DNA from: CAJJDF01 sp965657945
GTDB lineage: Bacteria > Bacteroidota > Bacteroidia > Flavobacteriales_D > CAJJDF01
Reading direction: 5' to 3'
NCBI GenBank assembly: GCA_965657945.1
Contig: CBFHPW010000001.1
Span: 214,477 to 278,476 of the forward strand
DNA: 64,000 nucleotides
Position 1 is the stretch's first letter. Each line of letters begins with the position of its first letter. The translations under genes were made by a program, and so were the position numbers. Below are positions 1 to 8,153 of the stretch, one piece after another. The notes under the pieces are model-generated. The model was not told the origin of the DNA, made no database searches, and saw nothing but the letters and a program-made list of their open reading frames with translations.

Positions 1-214
1 TGCTTTTTCCTACACCTGGAACTCCTGTAATTCCTATCCTTACAGAGTTTCCGCTTTTTGGCAAGCAGTTATTGATTATTTCTTGTCCCAAATGATGGTG
101 GTCTTGTCTACTGCTCTCTATCAGAGTAATTGCCTGGCTCAGAACAACCGTGTTCCTGTCAGTAATTCCTTGGGTGTAATAAGTAAGGTCTTTAAGTTTC
201 AGCTTTTGTAAGTT
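1..214 (-). CDS. meaB: MeaB/ArgK-family GTPase, N-terminal part (cut by window edge)
   Basis: The reading frame on the minus strand runs from the in-frame TAA at 215-217 off the left edge. It reads through a conserved stretch (QGITDRNTVVLSQAITLIES) into the P-loop GITGVPGVGKS, the hallmark of MeaB, the G3E-type GTPase that protects and loads methylmalonyl-CoA mutase. About 70 residues are visible. Odd point: between the in-frame stop and the conserved region there is no ATG, GTG or TTG; the only near-cognate codon there is CTG at 200-202. The gene follows the T9SS protein at 219-2489 on the same strand, almost touching it. Family assignment is firm from the P-loop context. The true start, or whether the 5' end is damaged, is unresolved. 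Confidence 0.8.
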
Positions 215-218
215 TTAG

Positions 219-2489
219 TTATTGAACCACCAATTTACGAGTTTTCTTTCCTTTTTGTGAGAATACGGTCACGAAATAAACGCCTTTTTTATAATTAGAG
301 ACATCTATTTGTGTAGAGTAAGAAACAGCATCGATATCCTGAACTACTTTTCCAATCAAATCTGAAACTATGATTCTATTTTTGTTTTCAAGCTCGTTTG
401 TTTGTATCGTAACTAGATGGTTTGCTGGGTTTGGGTACAAGTGAAAGTCAATTTCATTACTTTTTTTATCCAATGATAAGGTGCCAGTTCCTTCTGTAAA
501 CAATGTCAATCCTCCTTTCAAGTTTCCTAATAGCAAATCTAGTTTTCCATCGTTTTTAAAATCATAAATAGTAGGGGAGGAGAACAAACCATAAGTTTTT
601 ATGTCAATTATTGTATCGATAATGAATGTTTGTCTCGGGTTCGAGGTATTTATTCCTGTAAATTTATAAATTCCACCAGATTGACTTCCACAATATAAGT
701 AAGTGATTCCACCTTCTCTGTAGAATTTTGGAGTTGCAAATCCAGTAGAGGCCCCATAAATATCCCAGATCTCATGCAGTTCTACTCGTCCCATTGTATC
801 AGTTATTTTTCGAAAACTGTAAGAAGAAGAAGTTCCGATATTTTCGTAATACCGAATGCTTCCATTTACTTTGCCAATAATTAAATCTAAATCTGAGTCG
901 TTGTCATAATCAAACAACTGAGGGGACGAAAACTGACCTACATCAATGGTGTCTCCCAAGTGATCTTGAAGTCTAGAACTTGTAAGGATGAAATTGGCTA
1001 TATTTCCAGCACCTGCCGTATTGGTAAATAAATGAAGGTATCCTTCACTATTCCCAAGAATCATGTCTTCGTCTCCATCATTGTCTATGTCTCCAAAAGT
1101 TGGCTCTAGTGATTTTCCTAACTTCAAGGTGTCCAAGGAATGGTAATTATCGGTAACAAACTCAAAACTTGGAGTTGAGGCGGTTCCGATATTTTTAAAA
1201 AGTGAAATTTTACAATCATACACAATACTATCTCGATTGAAATAACCGTAATTCGAAACAATAATATCCATTAAGCCGTCTCCATTGTAATCAAAAAACT
1301 CAGGAATAGATTTGTCCCCTAAATCAATGTATTGATCTTGAAATAAATTTTTTCTCTGAAAGTCAAAAATTGGAGAATTGTTAGTTCCTTTATTTTTGTA
1401 AAACCAAATTTGATTGTGGTTTTCTGCAAGTTCTGTTGAATTGGGCGCCACGATTAAGTCGTTTAATCCGTCATTGTCCACATCTTCGATGTAGGAAGCT
1501 GGAAATAACATGACGTCAGCAGGTGTGTCGTATGAGGGATAGGCTGTGTCTTGCAAAGTAATACAAGAGCTTTGGTCGGGTAAAATTCCACCATTTTGTG
1601 CCAAAACTAAGTTATTGAAAGTCACGTCTCCAAGTAATAAATCAGTGACACTGTCGCCATTGTTGTCGAATGCTGTTACGGTAGATCCAATATGTCTGGA
1701 ACTTCCGCCCATTGGCCTTGACCCGGTTCCAATGGCAGGTTCATTGCCCATTTCGGAACCTGGAACATTGAAGCTGCATGTGTCAAATAATTCTAGTTTG
1801 TTGGTTTGTATTCCTACTTCAAGAAAACATCCCCAGCAGTAATTTCTTAATTCAAAATCCAAAGAGTCGCTATTTCCTGTTCTTTCAACTGCAAAGTTTT
1901 TATGGTATTCAATTGAAACTCCAAGTACACCGAAGGTTAAGATATCTAAATCACCATCACCATTCACATCATAAATTGCTGGAACATCTTCATTTGGAAT
2001 GTAGATAGGAATAATACCTCCAGGATATTGAGGGCCAGCAACGGAATTCGAGTAAAGCGAAAACTCAAGCGAAGAGCTTGATGTATTGGTCGAAACACTT
2101 AGGTTACCTCCTGACAAACAGTAAAATATATCTTTCTTTCCATCGTTGTTGTAATCTCTCATTAGCATCCAGCCTCTGGATTCAGGAAATTTTTGTTTGT
2201 AAATGGGAGCATATTTATAGGAAACTATTCCCGACCCTCCCATATTGAGGAGGGGAGTAACCTGTTTGTCGGCTCTGTCAAATGCGATCAAATCTTCCTT
2301 TCCGTCTAAATTTAGGTCTACTCTCGAAAACTGAGGCGCATTGAAACCGCCACACCAAGGCATTTCCATTACTTGTGAGTTTTTTGTTACGGTAAATTCT
2401 GTATTGGGCAAAAATGTAATTTGACCAAACATTGATGTAGACATCAAAGACAGTGGCAGTAGTATTTTTAGAACAGAATTGAAAGACAT
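219..2489 (-). CDS. Secreted VCBS/FG-GAP repeat protein with T9SS type A sorting domain
   Basis: A 756-residue secreted protein. It begins with a signal peptide (hydrophobic LKILLPLSLMSTSMFG, cleavage near residue 22). The body carries nine D-x-(N/D)-x-D-(G/S)-x-x-D calcium-binding-like motifs, for example DLNLDGKEDL, DVNGDGDLDIL, DVDNDGLNDLIV and DFKNDGKLDLLLG, which is the pattern of FG-GAP/VCBS beta-propeller blades. The last ~75 residues form a type A T9SS sorting domain (YPNPANHLVTI ... KKGVYFVTVFSQKGKKTRKLVVQ, split by other residues). It is therefore expected to cross the outer membrane by T9SS and be anchored or released at the surface. The ligand is not predictable from sequence. It is divergent from the rhomboid gene and its stop lies just upstream of meaB on the same strand. 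Confidence 0.88.
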   Translation of the reverse strand: MSFNSVLKILLPLSLMSTSMFGQITFLPNTEFTVTKNSQVMEMPWCGGFNAPQFSRVDLNLDGKEDLIAFDRADKQVTPLLNMGGSGIVSYKYAPIYKQKFPESRGWMLMRDYNNDGKKDIFYCLSGGNLSVSTNTSSSSLEFSLYSNSVAGPQYPGGIIPIYIPNEDVPAIYDVNGDGDLDILTFGVLGVSIEYHKNFAVERTGNSDSLDFELRNYCWGCFLEVGIQTNKLELFDTCSFNVPGSEMGNEPAIGTGSRPMGGSSRHIGSTVTAFDNNGDSVTDLLLGDVTFNNLVLAQNGGILPDQSSCITLQDTAYPSYDTPADVMLFPASYIEDVDNDGLNDLIVAPNSTELAENHNQIWFYKNKGTNNSPIFDFQRKNLFQDQYIDLGDKSIPEFFDYNGDGLMDIIVSNYGYFNRDSIVYDCKISLFKNIGTASTPSFEFVTDNYHSLDTLKLGKSLEPTFGDIDNDGDEDMILGNSEGYLHLFTNTAGAGNIANFILTSSRLQDHLGDTIDVGQFSSPQLFDYDNDSDLDLIIGKVNGSIRYYENIGTSSSYSFRKITDTMGRVELHEIWDIYGASTGFATPKFYREGGITYLYCGSQSGGIYKFTGINTSNPRQTFIIDTIIDIKTYGLFSSPTIYDFKNDGKLDLLLGNLKGGLTLFTEGTGTLSLDKKSNEIDFHLYPNPANHLVTIQTNELENKNRIIVSDLIGKVVQDIDAVSYSTQIDVSNYKKGVYFVTVFSQKGKKTRKLVVQ

Positions 2490-2631
2490 AAAATGTATGT
2501 TTAATGGTTAGTTAAAATTAAGTAAAATCTGAGAGAATAAGATGTTTTTCTTTTCAAGACAGATGTTTTTCTCATAAAGTATTATCAGAAACATCCTTAT
2601 TCAAAACCTGTAAAATACGAACTAATATTTG

Positions 2632-2639
2632 TATTTTTG
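2632..2639 (+). promoter_or_regulatory. Bacteroidota -7 promoter element for the rhomboid gene
   Basis: TATTTTTG matches the phylum's sigma-ABfr -7 consensus TAnnTTTG exactly and lies 17 bases upstream of the ATG at 2657, implying a very short leader. No clear -33 TTG box at the right distance. Confidence 0.5.
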
Positions 2640-2656
2640 AATCTCTAACTTATGCT

Positions 2657-3565
2657 ATGAATGAATTTTTCCAGACTATAAAATCTAAATTTTACCAGGG
2701 CGAAATGCATGTTCGGTTGGTTATGGTAAACGTGGCTATATTTCTGTTGCTTTTACTGGGAACTATTTTAACCAGAGCAATATCGCCAAATTTTGATTTA
2801 GCTCAATATTTTGCTGCGCCTTCTACTTTGTCAGAGTTGGTTTTACAACCTTGGTCTCTTGTTACTTATATGTTTTCACACTCACTTTCGAGTATTTGGC
2901 ATATCGTTTGGAATATGATTTTGCTTTATTTCGCTGGAAATATTTTTCGTCATTACTTGGGAAACAAAAAAATGTTAAGTGTATACCTGGCTGGTGGTTT
3001 TATAGGGTATTTGTTTTTCTTTCTTGGGTATAATTTTATTCCTGCGTTTGTAGGAAATGGAATGTTGGTAGGTGCGTCTGCGGCAGTTTTAGCCGTTTTT
3101 GTCGCAATTGGAGTAACAAAACCTAATATGGAATTAAAAATTATGTTCGTTCCACAACCCGTCAAATTGATTTACATTGTTGCAATTTTTGTCTTGTTAG
3201 ATTTAATGAGGCTCCAATCAAGTATTGGTGTTGAAGGAAGTAATACAGGAGGATGGCTGGCCCATTTGGGAGGAGCTGCTTTTGGTGTTTTTTATGGCGT
3301 AAAATCAAAAGAAGGAAAAAATATTCTGAGAGGTTTTGAAAAGATATTGGACTCAATTTTTTCTTTTGATATCGGCTCTTTTTTTAAAAAGAAAAAAAGA
3401 AAACCGAAGATGAAAGTGACCAAAGGAGGGAGAGGTAAACCACAACAGAAGCCATCGGAAAGTGATAACCAAATTGATAGGATCTTGAAAAAAGTAAAGC
3501 AATCTGGTTATAGTAGTTTAACCAAAGAGGAGAAAGAGCTGTTTTTTTCTCAATCAAAAAAGTAA
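2657..3565 (+). CDS. Rhomboid-family intramembrane serine protease
   Basis: A 302-residue membrane protein with about six transmembrane segments between residues 20 and 215. Rhomboid hallmarks are present: the HIVWNM segment (82-87), the catalytic serine in VGASAAV (Ser141) and the catalytic histidine in WLAHLGGAAFG (His203). Rhomboids cleave substrates inside the membrane; the substrate here is unknown. After the membrane core comes a basic linker (KKKKRKPKMK) and a short helical tail (DRILKKVKQSGYSSLTKEEK) of the DUF6576 type that is common in Bacteroidota rhomboids. The next gene, starting two bases after the stop codon, repeats only this tail. Length and motifs are normal for the family. 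Confidence 0.9.
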   Translation: MNEFFQTIKSKFYQGEMHVRLVMVNVAIFLLLLLGTILTRAISPNFDLAQYFAAPSTLSELVLQPWSLVTYMFSHSLSSIWHIVWNMILLYFAGNIFRHYLGNKKMLSVYLAGGFIGYLFFFLGYNFIPAFVGNGMLVGASAAVLAVFVAIGVTKPNMELKIMFVPQPVKLIYIVAIFVLLDLMRLQSSIGVEGSNTGGWLAHLGGAAFGVFYGVKSKEGKNILRGFEKILDSIFSFDIGSFFKKKKRKPKMKVTKGGRGKPQQKPSESDNQIDRILKKVKQSGYSSLTKEEKELFFSQSKK

Positions 3566-3566
3566 C

Positions 3567-3782
3567 ATGAATTTTTTTAGAGTTTTAGTGAGTTTTTTTG
3601 GGTTTGGAACCAAACCAAAAGTACAGTTAGACAAATCGGTACCCAGAGATGATTTTGAGTACAATGAATTACGAAAGTATAAAGAGAATAAAATGGATGC
3701 CATTCTTGAAAAAATTTCAGCGAAAGGAATCGATAGTTTGACAAGAAAGGAAAAAGAGTTCTTGGACTCGCAATCAAAATAA
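3567..3782 (+). CDS. Small protein resembling a rhomboid cytoplasmic tail (DUF6576-like)
   Basis: A 71-residue protein starting one base after the rhomboid stop, so surely co-transcribed. Its C-terminal half (MDAILEKISAKGIDSLTRKE...) matches the tail of the preceding rhomboid position for position (D-x-I-L-x-K ... G-x-x-SLT-x-x-EKE ... SQSK). Its N-terminus has one short hydrophobic stretch (FFRVLVSFFGFG) but no membrane core and no catalytic residues. Many flavobacteria carry two adjacent rhomboid genes; my inference is that this is the second copy reduced to its tail, or a small protein that acts alongside the first. The frame is open with a good start, so it is probably translated. Confidence 0.7.
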   Translation: MNFFRVLVSFFGFGTKPKVQLDKSVPRDDFEYNELRKYKENKMDAILEKISAKGIDSLTRKEKEFLDSQSK

Positions 3783-3788
3783 AAGTGA

Positions 3789-4565
3789 ATGAAGGTGAAT
3801 TTTTATAAATACCAAGGAACGGGAAATGATTTTGTGATGATTGATAACCGCAATTTATCAATAGATAAAACGGATCTATCTATAGTAAAAAGGCTTTGCG
3901 ACAGAAAGTTTGGTATTGGTGCAGACGGATTAATTCTAATAGAAAATCATCCAGAGTTAGATTTTGAAATGATATATTTTAATGCTGATGGTACTCAAAG
4001 TTTTTGTGGGAACGGAAGCCGATGTGCAGTTGCATTTGCGAAAAAACTCGGAATTATAACTCAAATCACTTCATTCTTAGCAATAGACGGGGTTCACCAA
4101 GCAACTATTGTAGACGACAAAGTTGAATTAAAGATGGGAGATGTTTCTTCAATCGAAAAAACAGAAAATTTCTTTTTTATTCACACAGGTTCTCCACATT
4201 ATATTGAGTATCACCAAAATGTTTCGGAGATAGATTTAGTACCAGAAGCACAAAAAATTAGGTATAATTCGAGGTTTTCAAAAGAAGGAACAAACGTAAA
4301 TTTTGTAGAAAAATTAGATGGTAATTCTTTGGTTATGAGAACTTATGAAAGGGGAGTGGAAGACGAAACGTTGTCCTGTGGAACAGGTGCCACGGCCGTT
4401 GCACTAAGCGGGTTTTTATTACATGGATTAGCTTCTCCGATAAAAATTCATGTTCCTGGAGGTGAATTAGAAATCAAGTTTAAGAATATTTCAAACCAAC
4501 AGTTTACAGATATTTGGTTGATAGGACCGGCAAAAGAGGTATTCAGTGGTGAAATTATTAGTTAG
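3789..4565 (+). CDS. dapF: Diaminopimelate epimerase
   Basis: A 258-residue enzyme that interconverts LL- and meso-diaminopimelate in lysine and peptidoglycan synthesis. The two catalytic cysteines of the proton-swap mechanism are visible: Cys73 in SFCGNGSRC and Cys197 in DETLSCGTGA. The N-terminal YQGTGNDFVMIDNR motif is also typical. Slightly shorter than E. coli DapF (274) but complete. It starts six bases after the small tail gene, suggesting a three-gene transcript with the rhomboid. Its stop codon overlaps that of the convergent DUF502 gene. asd, which acts earlier in the same pathway, is at 17805-18794. Confidence 0.96.
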   Translation: MKVNFYKYQGTGNDFVMIDNRNLSIDKTDLSIVKRLCDRKFGIGADGLILIENHPELDFEMIYFNADGTQSFCGNGSRCAVAFAKKLGIITQITSFLAIDGVHQATIVDDKVELKMGDVSSIEKTENFFFIHTGSPHYIEYHQNVSEIDLVPEAQKIRYNSRFSKEGTNVNFVEKLDGNSLVMRTYERGVEDETLSCGTGATAVALSGFLLHGLASPIKIHVPGGELEIKFKNISNQQFTDIWLIGPAKEVFSGEIIS

Positions 4566-5158
4566 TTTTCTAAATCTGAAATGGCTTCTTTCATTTCTTC
4601 TTCGGTAATTCCTCCCGAAAGAAGAAATTTCATTACTTCGCTAGACTTGGCATCGATAGGAGTAATATTTTCTTTGGGAACAATCACAATTTTACTCATG
4701 TAACTAAATGTGAAAGGAAGAGCTACGGCAATTCTGCTGTCGTCTATTCCCAAGAATTTCAAATCCTCTTTGGCAATAAATCCAATTCTTTCCATGTCAT
4801 GATTTTTACTCAACTTTACCAGAACTGGTCGGTCAAACGTCTTTTTCTTTCCAACCAATGCAGACGAAACATCTTCGAGAGTGGAATAAATACTCTTTAA
4901 AACAGGAACCTTATTCAAAGCCTTATTAAAGTATTGTTTTGCTATGTCATCTATTCTAGAAACTGTAGTGAACCACCCAAAAATGATAAGGAATACCACA
5001 ATAATCAAGATTCCCAAACCAGGAATAAACCGATACTCGTCAGGAATAATTCCATCAATGAGAATAAATGCGGAATACAATACGTACCCAAATACAACTA
5101 AGGGAAGCAAATAGAGAAGTCCTGCGATAAAATACTTAAATAATCGATTGTTTTTCAT
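4562..5158 (-). CDS. DUF502-family inner-membrane protein
   Basis: A 198-residue protein with two strong N-terminal transmembrane helices (residues ~8-30 and ~45-65), followed by the family's conserved cytoplasmic part (PVLKSIYSTLEDVSSAL, DRPVLVKLSKN, IVIVPKENITPID). DUF502 proteins are widespread in bacteria and their function is not established. The gene is convergent with dapF and the stop codons overlap (4562-4565), leaving no room for a terminator. Family call is confident; function unknown. Confidence 0.85.
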   Translation of the reverse strand: MKNNRLFKYFIAGLLYLLPLVVFGYVLYSAFILIDGIIPDEYRFIPGLGILIIVVFLIIFGWFTTVSRIDDIAKQYFNKALNKVPVLKSIYSTLEDVSSALVGKKKTFDRPVLVKLSKNHDMERIGFIAKEDLKFLGIDDSRIAVALPFTFSYMSKIVIVPKENITPIDAKSSEVMKFLLSGGITEEEMKEAISDLEN

Positions 5159-5234
5159 GATTTCGGTTCTAGGTTATTGTTATCAAATATAGGCGGTTTT
5201 CATGAGATTTAATGAGAACAGTTTTAATCTTTTT

Positions 5235-5588
5235 TTAAGTGTTTTTCAGTTCTTTTTTTTCCTTTTTGGTGAGCTTACTTACTACCAACTCGTAGGAATG
5301 ATTGATAAGATGATAAAGTGTTTTGTCAGGTACGTCACTCCCTGTTTTGATTGTGTTCCAGTGTTTTTTACTCATGTGATACCCATCAATGACTCCCTCA
5401 TATTTTTCTCTTAATTCAATCGCATAATCGGGATCACATTTTAAGTTTATTCCCTCAAATTCATCTATATCAGTTAGCGCAAACATTTTCCCCATCACCT
5501 TAAATACTAATGTTTTATTGTCAAAAGGGAATCCTTCGCTAACTCCGGGTTTGGAAAGACAATATTCTCTATATTCTTCGATGTTCAT
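5235..5588 (-). CDS. MmcQ/YjbR-family protein
   Basis: A 117-residue protein matching the YjbR/MmcQ fold, sometimes described as DNA-binding (CyaY-like). Visible family features are YCLSKPGVSEGFPFDNKTL near the N-terminus, VFKVMGKMFALTD, and the HMSKKHWNTI segment. The C-terminus is lysine-rich (KLTKKEKKELK). Its ATG overlaps the stop of the upstream cyclase gene (ATGA), so the two are translationally coupled. Biochemical role is unclear in the family. Confidence 0.85.
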   Translation of the reverse strand: MNIEEYREYCLSKPGVSEGFPFDNKTLVFKVMGKMFALTDIDEFEGINLKCDPDYAIELREKYEGVIDGYHMSKKHWNTIKTGSDVPDKTLYHLINHSYELVVSKLTKKEKKELKNT

Positions 5589-6361
5589 TTTTTTGTCAGT
5601 TTGTACAACACAGGTTTACTTGGACTCGCATCATTTTCAAATGGTGCAATTTGTAGATTGAGTAAATAAAGTCCATTTTCAATGGAGTTTGGAACAAAAA
5701 TAAATTCAGTAATGGTATTTTCGTATTGAATACTTTCTGGGTAATTCCAAAAAGCTTTGTGGCTTAATAAATCTCCATTATCTACTTCTTTGTCCACAGA
5801 AGGTAAGTCGATTAAGAGATGTTTCACGCCAATTTCTCTCAAGAACCTTGCGGCTTCATGGCACAAGTAAGGCGGATTTGTATTCGAATACTGAAAAGTT
5901 ATTTTGTCACTTGAATTGGGTAAAGTTCTTAAAACCAATGCTTCAGACCTACTATTACCGATTGCTTCTTTCAGTTGGGTTTTGGTAATTATCAAATCTC
6001 CTTTTTCTCTCGTACCAGAATTGGAAGTCCATACTTCAGGTTCTATAGAAACAACTTGTGCCAAGAAATGGAAGGTTTTTAGCAATTGATTAATAGAATG
6101 AATTTCTATATCGATATGACCTACAGTTTCTGTATGGGTTCCATTACCATGAGGATTGAAAACAATGTCTCTGAAATTTACGGAACCTCCTTGAGCCACA
6201 CTTCCAATGAACCCTTCTCCTTTTACCGGTTCTATTTTGATTGGAGAAACATACCAAGCACTTGAGTTGCTTGGCTCTGTTGAGAGTCTCATCGAAATAT
6301 CCAAGGGCTGATGTAAATCTAATTCGTAAGTTCCTGATTTTAGTTCTACTGTTGTTTTCAT
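5585..6361 (-). CDS. Cyclase-family (kynurenine formamidase-like) metal hydrolase
   Basis: A 258-residue protein of the cyclase/KynB-like family. The key metal-binding motif is visible in NPHGNGTHTETVGH (HGxGTHxE form of HxGTHxD), and a later stretch HEAARFLREIGVKHLLIDL followed by SHKAFW fits the family core. Members hydrolyse N-formylkynurenine or related amides and lactones; no other tryptophan-degradation gene is nearby, so the substrate is not assigned. It overlaps the YjbR gene by four bases. A near-match to the -7 box (TAACTTTA) precedes the start. Confidence 0.8.
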   Translation of the reverse strand: MKTTVELKSGTYELDLHQPLDISMRLSTEPSNSSAWYVSPIKIEPVKGEGFIGSVAQGGSVNFRDIVFNPHGNGTHTETVGHIDIEIHSINQLLKTFHFLAQVVSIEPEVWTSNSGTREKGDLIITKTQLKEAIGNSRSEALVLRTLPNSSDKITFQYSNTNPPYLCHEAARFLREIGVKHLLIDLPSVDKEVDNGDLLSHKAFWNYPESIQYENTITEFIFVPNSIENGLYLLNLQIAPFENDASPSKPVLYKLTKK

Positions 6362-6429
6362 AGCTAAAGTTATGAAAAAAAATAACTCTCAATCATCCTC
6401 AGAAGTAAATACTTTGCTTAATTTTAAGC

Positions 6430-6732
6430 ATGAGTTTTCCTAAAAGAGATAAGCAAGTAACGCCATTAAAATTAGCCATTGAAAGATTACTAAAAGCCTA
6501 TAAAATTGAGGATAAAATGGATGAATTGGATCTACAGAAAGAGTGGACCGAAATGATGGGAACAGCAATTGCTGCCAAAACAAAATCATTGGAATTACGC
6601 AAACGTATTTTGATTATTCAAATTGAATCTTCTGTGTTGAGACACGAACTCTCTTTTGCAAAGGAGAAACTAAAAGAATCATTGAATCGCAAACTCCAGA
6701 AAAGAGTAGTGGATGAAATATTGTTTAAATAA
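6430..6732 (+). CDS. DUF721 / DciA-like protein
   Basis: A 100-residue DUF721 protein. The conserved W-x-E-MMGTAIAAKTKSL segment and the following strand pair (ILIIQIESSVLRHELSF) are characteristic. DciA proteins load the replicative helicase DnaB in bacteria lacking DnaC; that role is established for longer DciA homologues and only inferred for this short form. It is divergent from the cyclase operon and followed by the TPR gene after a gap that contains a promoter. Confidence 0.85.
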   Translation: MSFPKRDKQVTPLKLAIERLLKAYKIEDKMDELDLQKEWTEMMGTAIAAKTKSLELRKRILIIQIESSVLRHELSFAKEKLKESLNRKLQKRVVDEILFK

Positions 6733-6786
6733 AAGGATCCCAAAAAAAAATCATCCTTGAATAGGTGTAAAATGGATAAAAAACTA

Positions 6787-6794
6787 TATTTTTG
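6787..6794 (+). promoter_or_regulatory. -7 promoter element for the TPR-ribH pair
   Basis: TATTTTTG fits TAnnTTTG exactly, 22 bases before the ATG at 6816. It overlaps the more upstream TTG at 6792, which argues that the ATG is the real start. Confidence 0.5.
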
Positions 6795-6815
6795 TCCTTT
6801 CAAAAAAACAAACCA

Positions 6816-7472
6816 ATGGCAGATATAGAAAATTTTGATATACAGGATATTAGTGATAAAATCCAAGATAAATTTGAGCAAAACAAAAATACGATTTACA
6901 TTGCTCTAGGAGCTATTGCGGTTGTGATTGCAGGATTTTGGTGGTATAACAATAACAAAGCCCAGAAATCGACAGAAGCGAGCAGCGTAATTTGGAGACA
7001 AGAAAATAATTTTGGAGCAAATAATTTTCAGGTTGCGATTGATGGGGACCAAAATAATATTGGTTACGCTACAATTGCAGAAGAGTACAGCGGAACTCCA
7101 GCGGGTGATATTGCTGCTTACAACATGGGTGTAGGTTATTTGAATATGGGAATGTTCCAAGAAGCTATTTCTGCTTTAGAGGGAGTAAGTTTTGAGGATG
7201 AATTAATTGGAGCAATCGCCAAAGGAGCTCTGGGAGACGCGTACTTTGAAACGCAACAAGCAGATAAAGCCATAGCCAATTACAAAGCGGCTATTGCTCA
7301 TTCAACCAATGACTTTACGACACCAGTTTATCTTAAGAAATTAGCTGTTGCCCAAGAAGAAGTGGGTGATATTGCAGATGCGATTGCAAATTATGAAAGA
7401 ATAAAAAAAGAATTTTCAACTTCAGCAGAAGCTCAAGGAATAGAAAAATTCATAGCAAAACTTAAAAATTAA
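6816..7472 (+). CDS. Membrane-anchored tetratricopeptide repeat protein
   Basis: About 218 residues from the ATG at 6816; an upstream TTG at 6792 would add eight residues but sits inside the promoter. A short cytoplasmic N-terminus is followed by one transmembrane helix (TIYIALGAIAVVIAGFWWY), then a periplasmic or extracytoplasmic part with TPR-type helices (AAYNMGVGYLNMGMFQEAI, AKGALGDAYFETQQADKAI, KKLAVAQEEVGDIADAI). The layout resembles YfgM-like proteins, which assist periplasmic folding in E. coli; that function is only inferred. ribH follows two bases after the stop, an arrangement I recall as common in Bacteroidota. Confidence 0.85.
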   Translation: MADIENFDIQDISDKIQDKFEQNKNTIYIALGAIAVVIAGFWWYNNNKAQKSTEASSVIWRQENNFGANNFQVAIDGDQNNIGYATIAEEYSGTPAGDIAAYNMGVGYLNMGMFQEAISALEGVSFEDELIGAIAKGALGDAYFETQQADKAIANYKAAIAHSTNDFTTPVYLKKLAVAQEEVGDIADAIANYERIKKEFSTSAEAQGIEKFIAKLKN

Positions 7473-7474
7473 TT

Positions 7475-7975
7475 ATGGCAACAGCCTCAACTAACTTATC
7501 AAATTACGAAAAAGAGTTAATCCCGAATGCATCAGCGATGTCATTCGGGATTGTTGTTTCGGAATGGAACGAACAGATTACCTCCAATTTGTTGAAAGGT
7601 GCTTTCGATACACTGATCGAAAACGGTGCTTTGGCTGAGAATATTTTAGTAAAACATGTGCCGGGAACTTATGAATTGCCTCTGGCTTCTCAGCTTGTTA
7701 TTGAGCATACGGAGGTTGATGCAGTAATTGCTATAGGAAGTGTGATTCAGGGTGAAACCAAGCATTTTGACTTTGTATGTGAAGCTACTTCATTAGGAAT
7801 CAAAGACGTGAATTTAATGTATGGAGTTCCGGTAATATTTTGCGTATTAACCGACAACACATTGCAACAAGCACTCGATAGAAGTGGAGGGAAACACGGA
7901 AATAAAGGCGTGGAATGTGCAGTGGCAGGAATTAAAATGGCAGCGCTAAAAAAGGAGTTGCTACCGTCACAATAA
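7475..7975 (+). CDS. ribH: 6,7-dimethyl-8-ribityllumazine synthase
   Basis: A 166-residue lumazine synthase, the penultimate step of riboflavin synthesis, condensing ribulose-derived dihydroxybutanone phosphate with the pyrimidinedione. Recognisable motifs are SEWNEQITSNLLKGA, VPGTYELPLASQLV, the catalytic-histidine segment GETKHFDFVCE and GVECAVAGIKMAAL at the end. Length is normal for the capsid-forming family. Start two bases after the TPR stop indicates one transcript. No FMN riboswitch is visible upstream. Confidence 0.96.
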   Translation: MATASTNLSNYEKELIPNASAMSFGIVVSEWNEQITSNLLKGAFDTLIENGALAENILVKHVPGTYELPLASQLVIEHTEVDAVIAIGSVIQGETKHFDFVCEATSLGIKDVNLMYGVPVIFCVLTDNTLQQALDRSGGKHGNKGVECAVAGIKMAALKKELLPSQ

Positions 7976-8097
7976 GGTCTTAAACCTGAGTATTCTTAAT
8001 CACAATCAACTCTGTTACAGTGATTAATTTTTTGATTCAATTGAAGAAGGAAAAGATAAATAATTAATAAAAAAGTGAGAGTCTCGATGATTCTCCC

Positions 8098-8130
8098 AAA
8101 AATTTTCTGAGAATTTTTATCTTTTTTGTT
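8098..8130. terminator. Weak possible bidirectional terminator
   Basis: An AT-rich inverted repeat (AAAAATTTTCTGAGAATTTTT) followed by a T-rich stretch lies between convergent ribH and the minus-strand barrel gene. The stem has almost no G-C pairs, so this is tentative. Confidence 0.3.
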
Positions 8131-8153
8131 TAATCCAAGAAGGTCCGATTCTG

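Noticed and set aside
5202..5414. A phenylalanine-rich 70-residue plus-strand ORF
   Set aside because: Antisense to the YjbR gene; hydrophobicity comes from the AAA/TTT-rich complement.
7472..7480. FMN riboswitch controlling ribH
   Set aside because: The gap between the TPR stop and ribH is two bases, and no riboswitch-like region is visible before the TPR gene.
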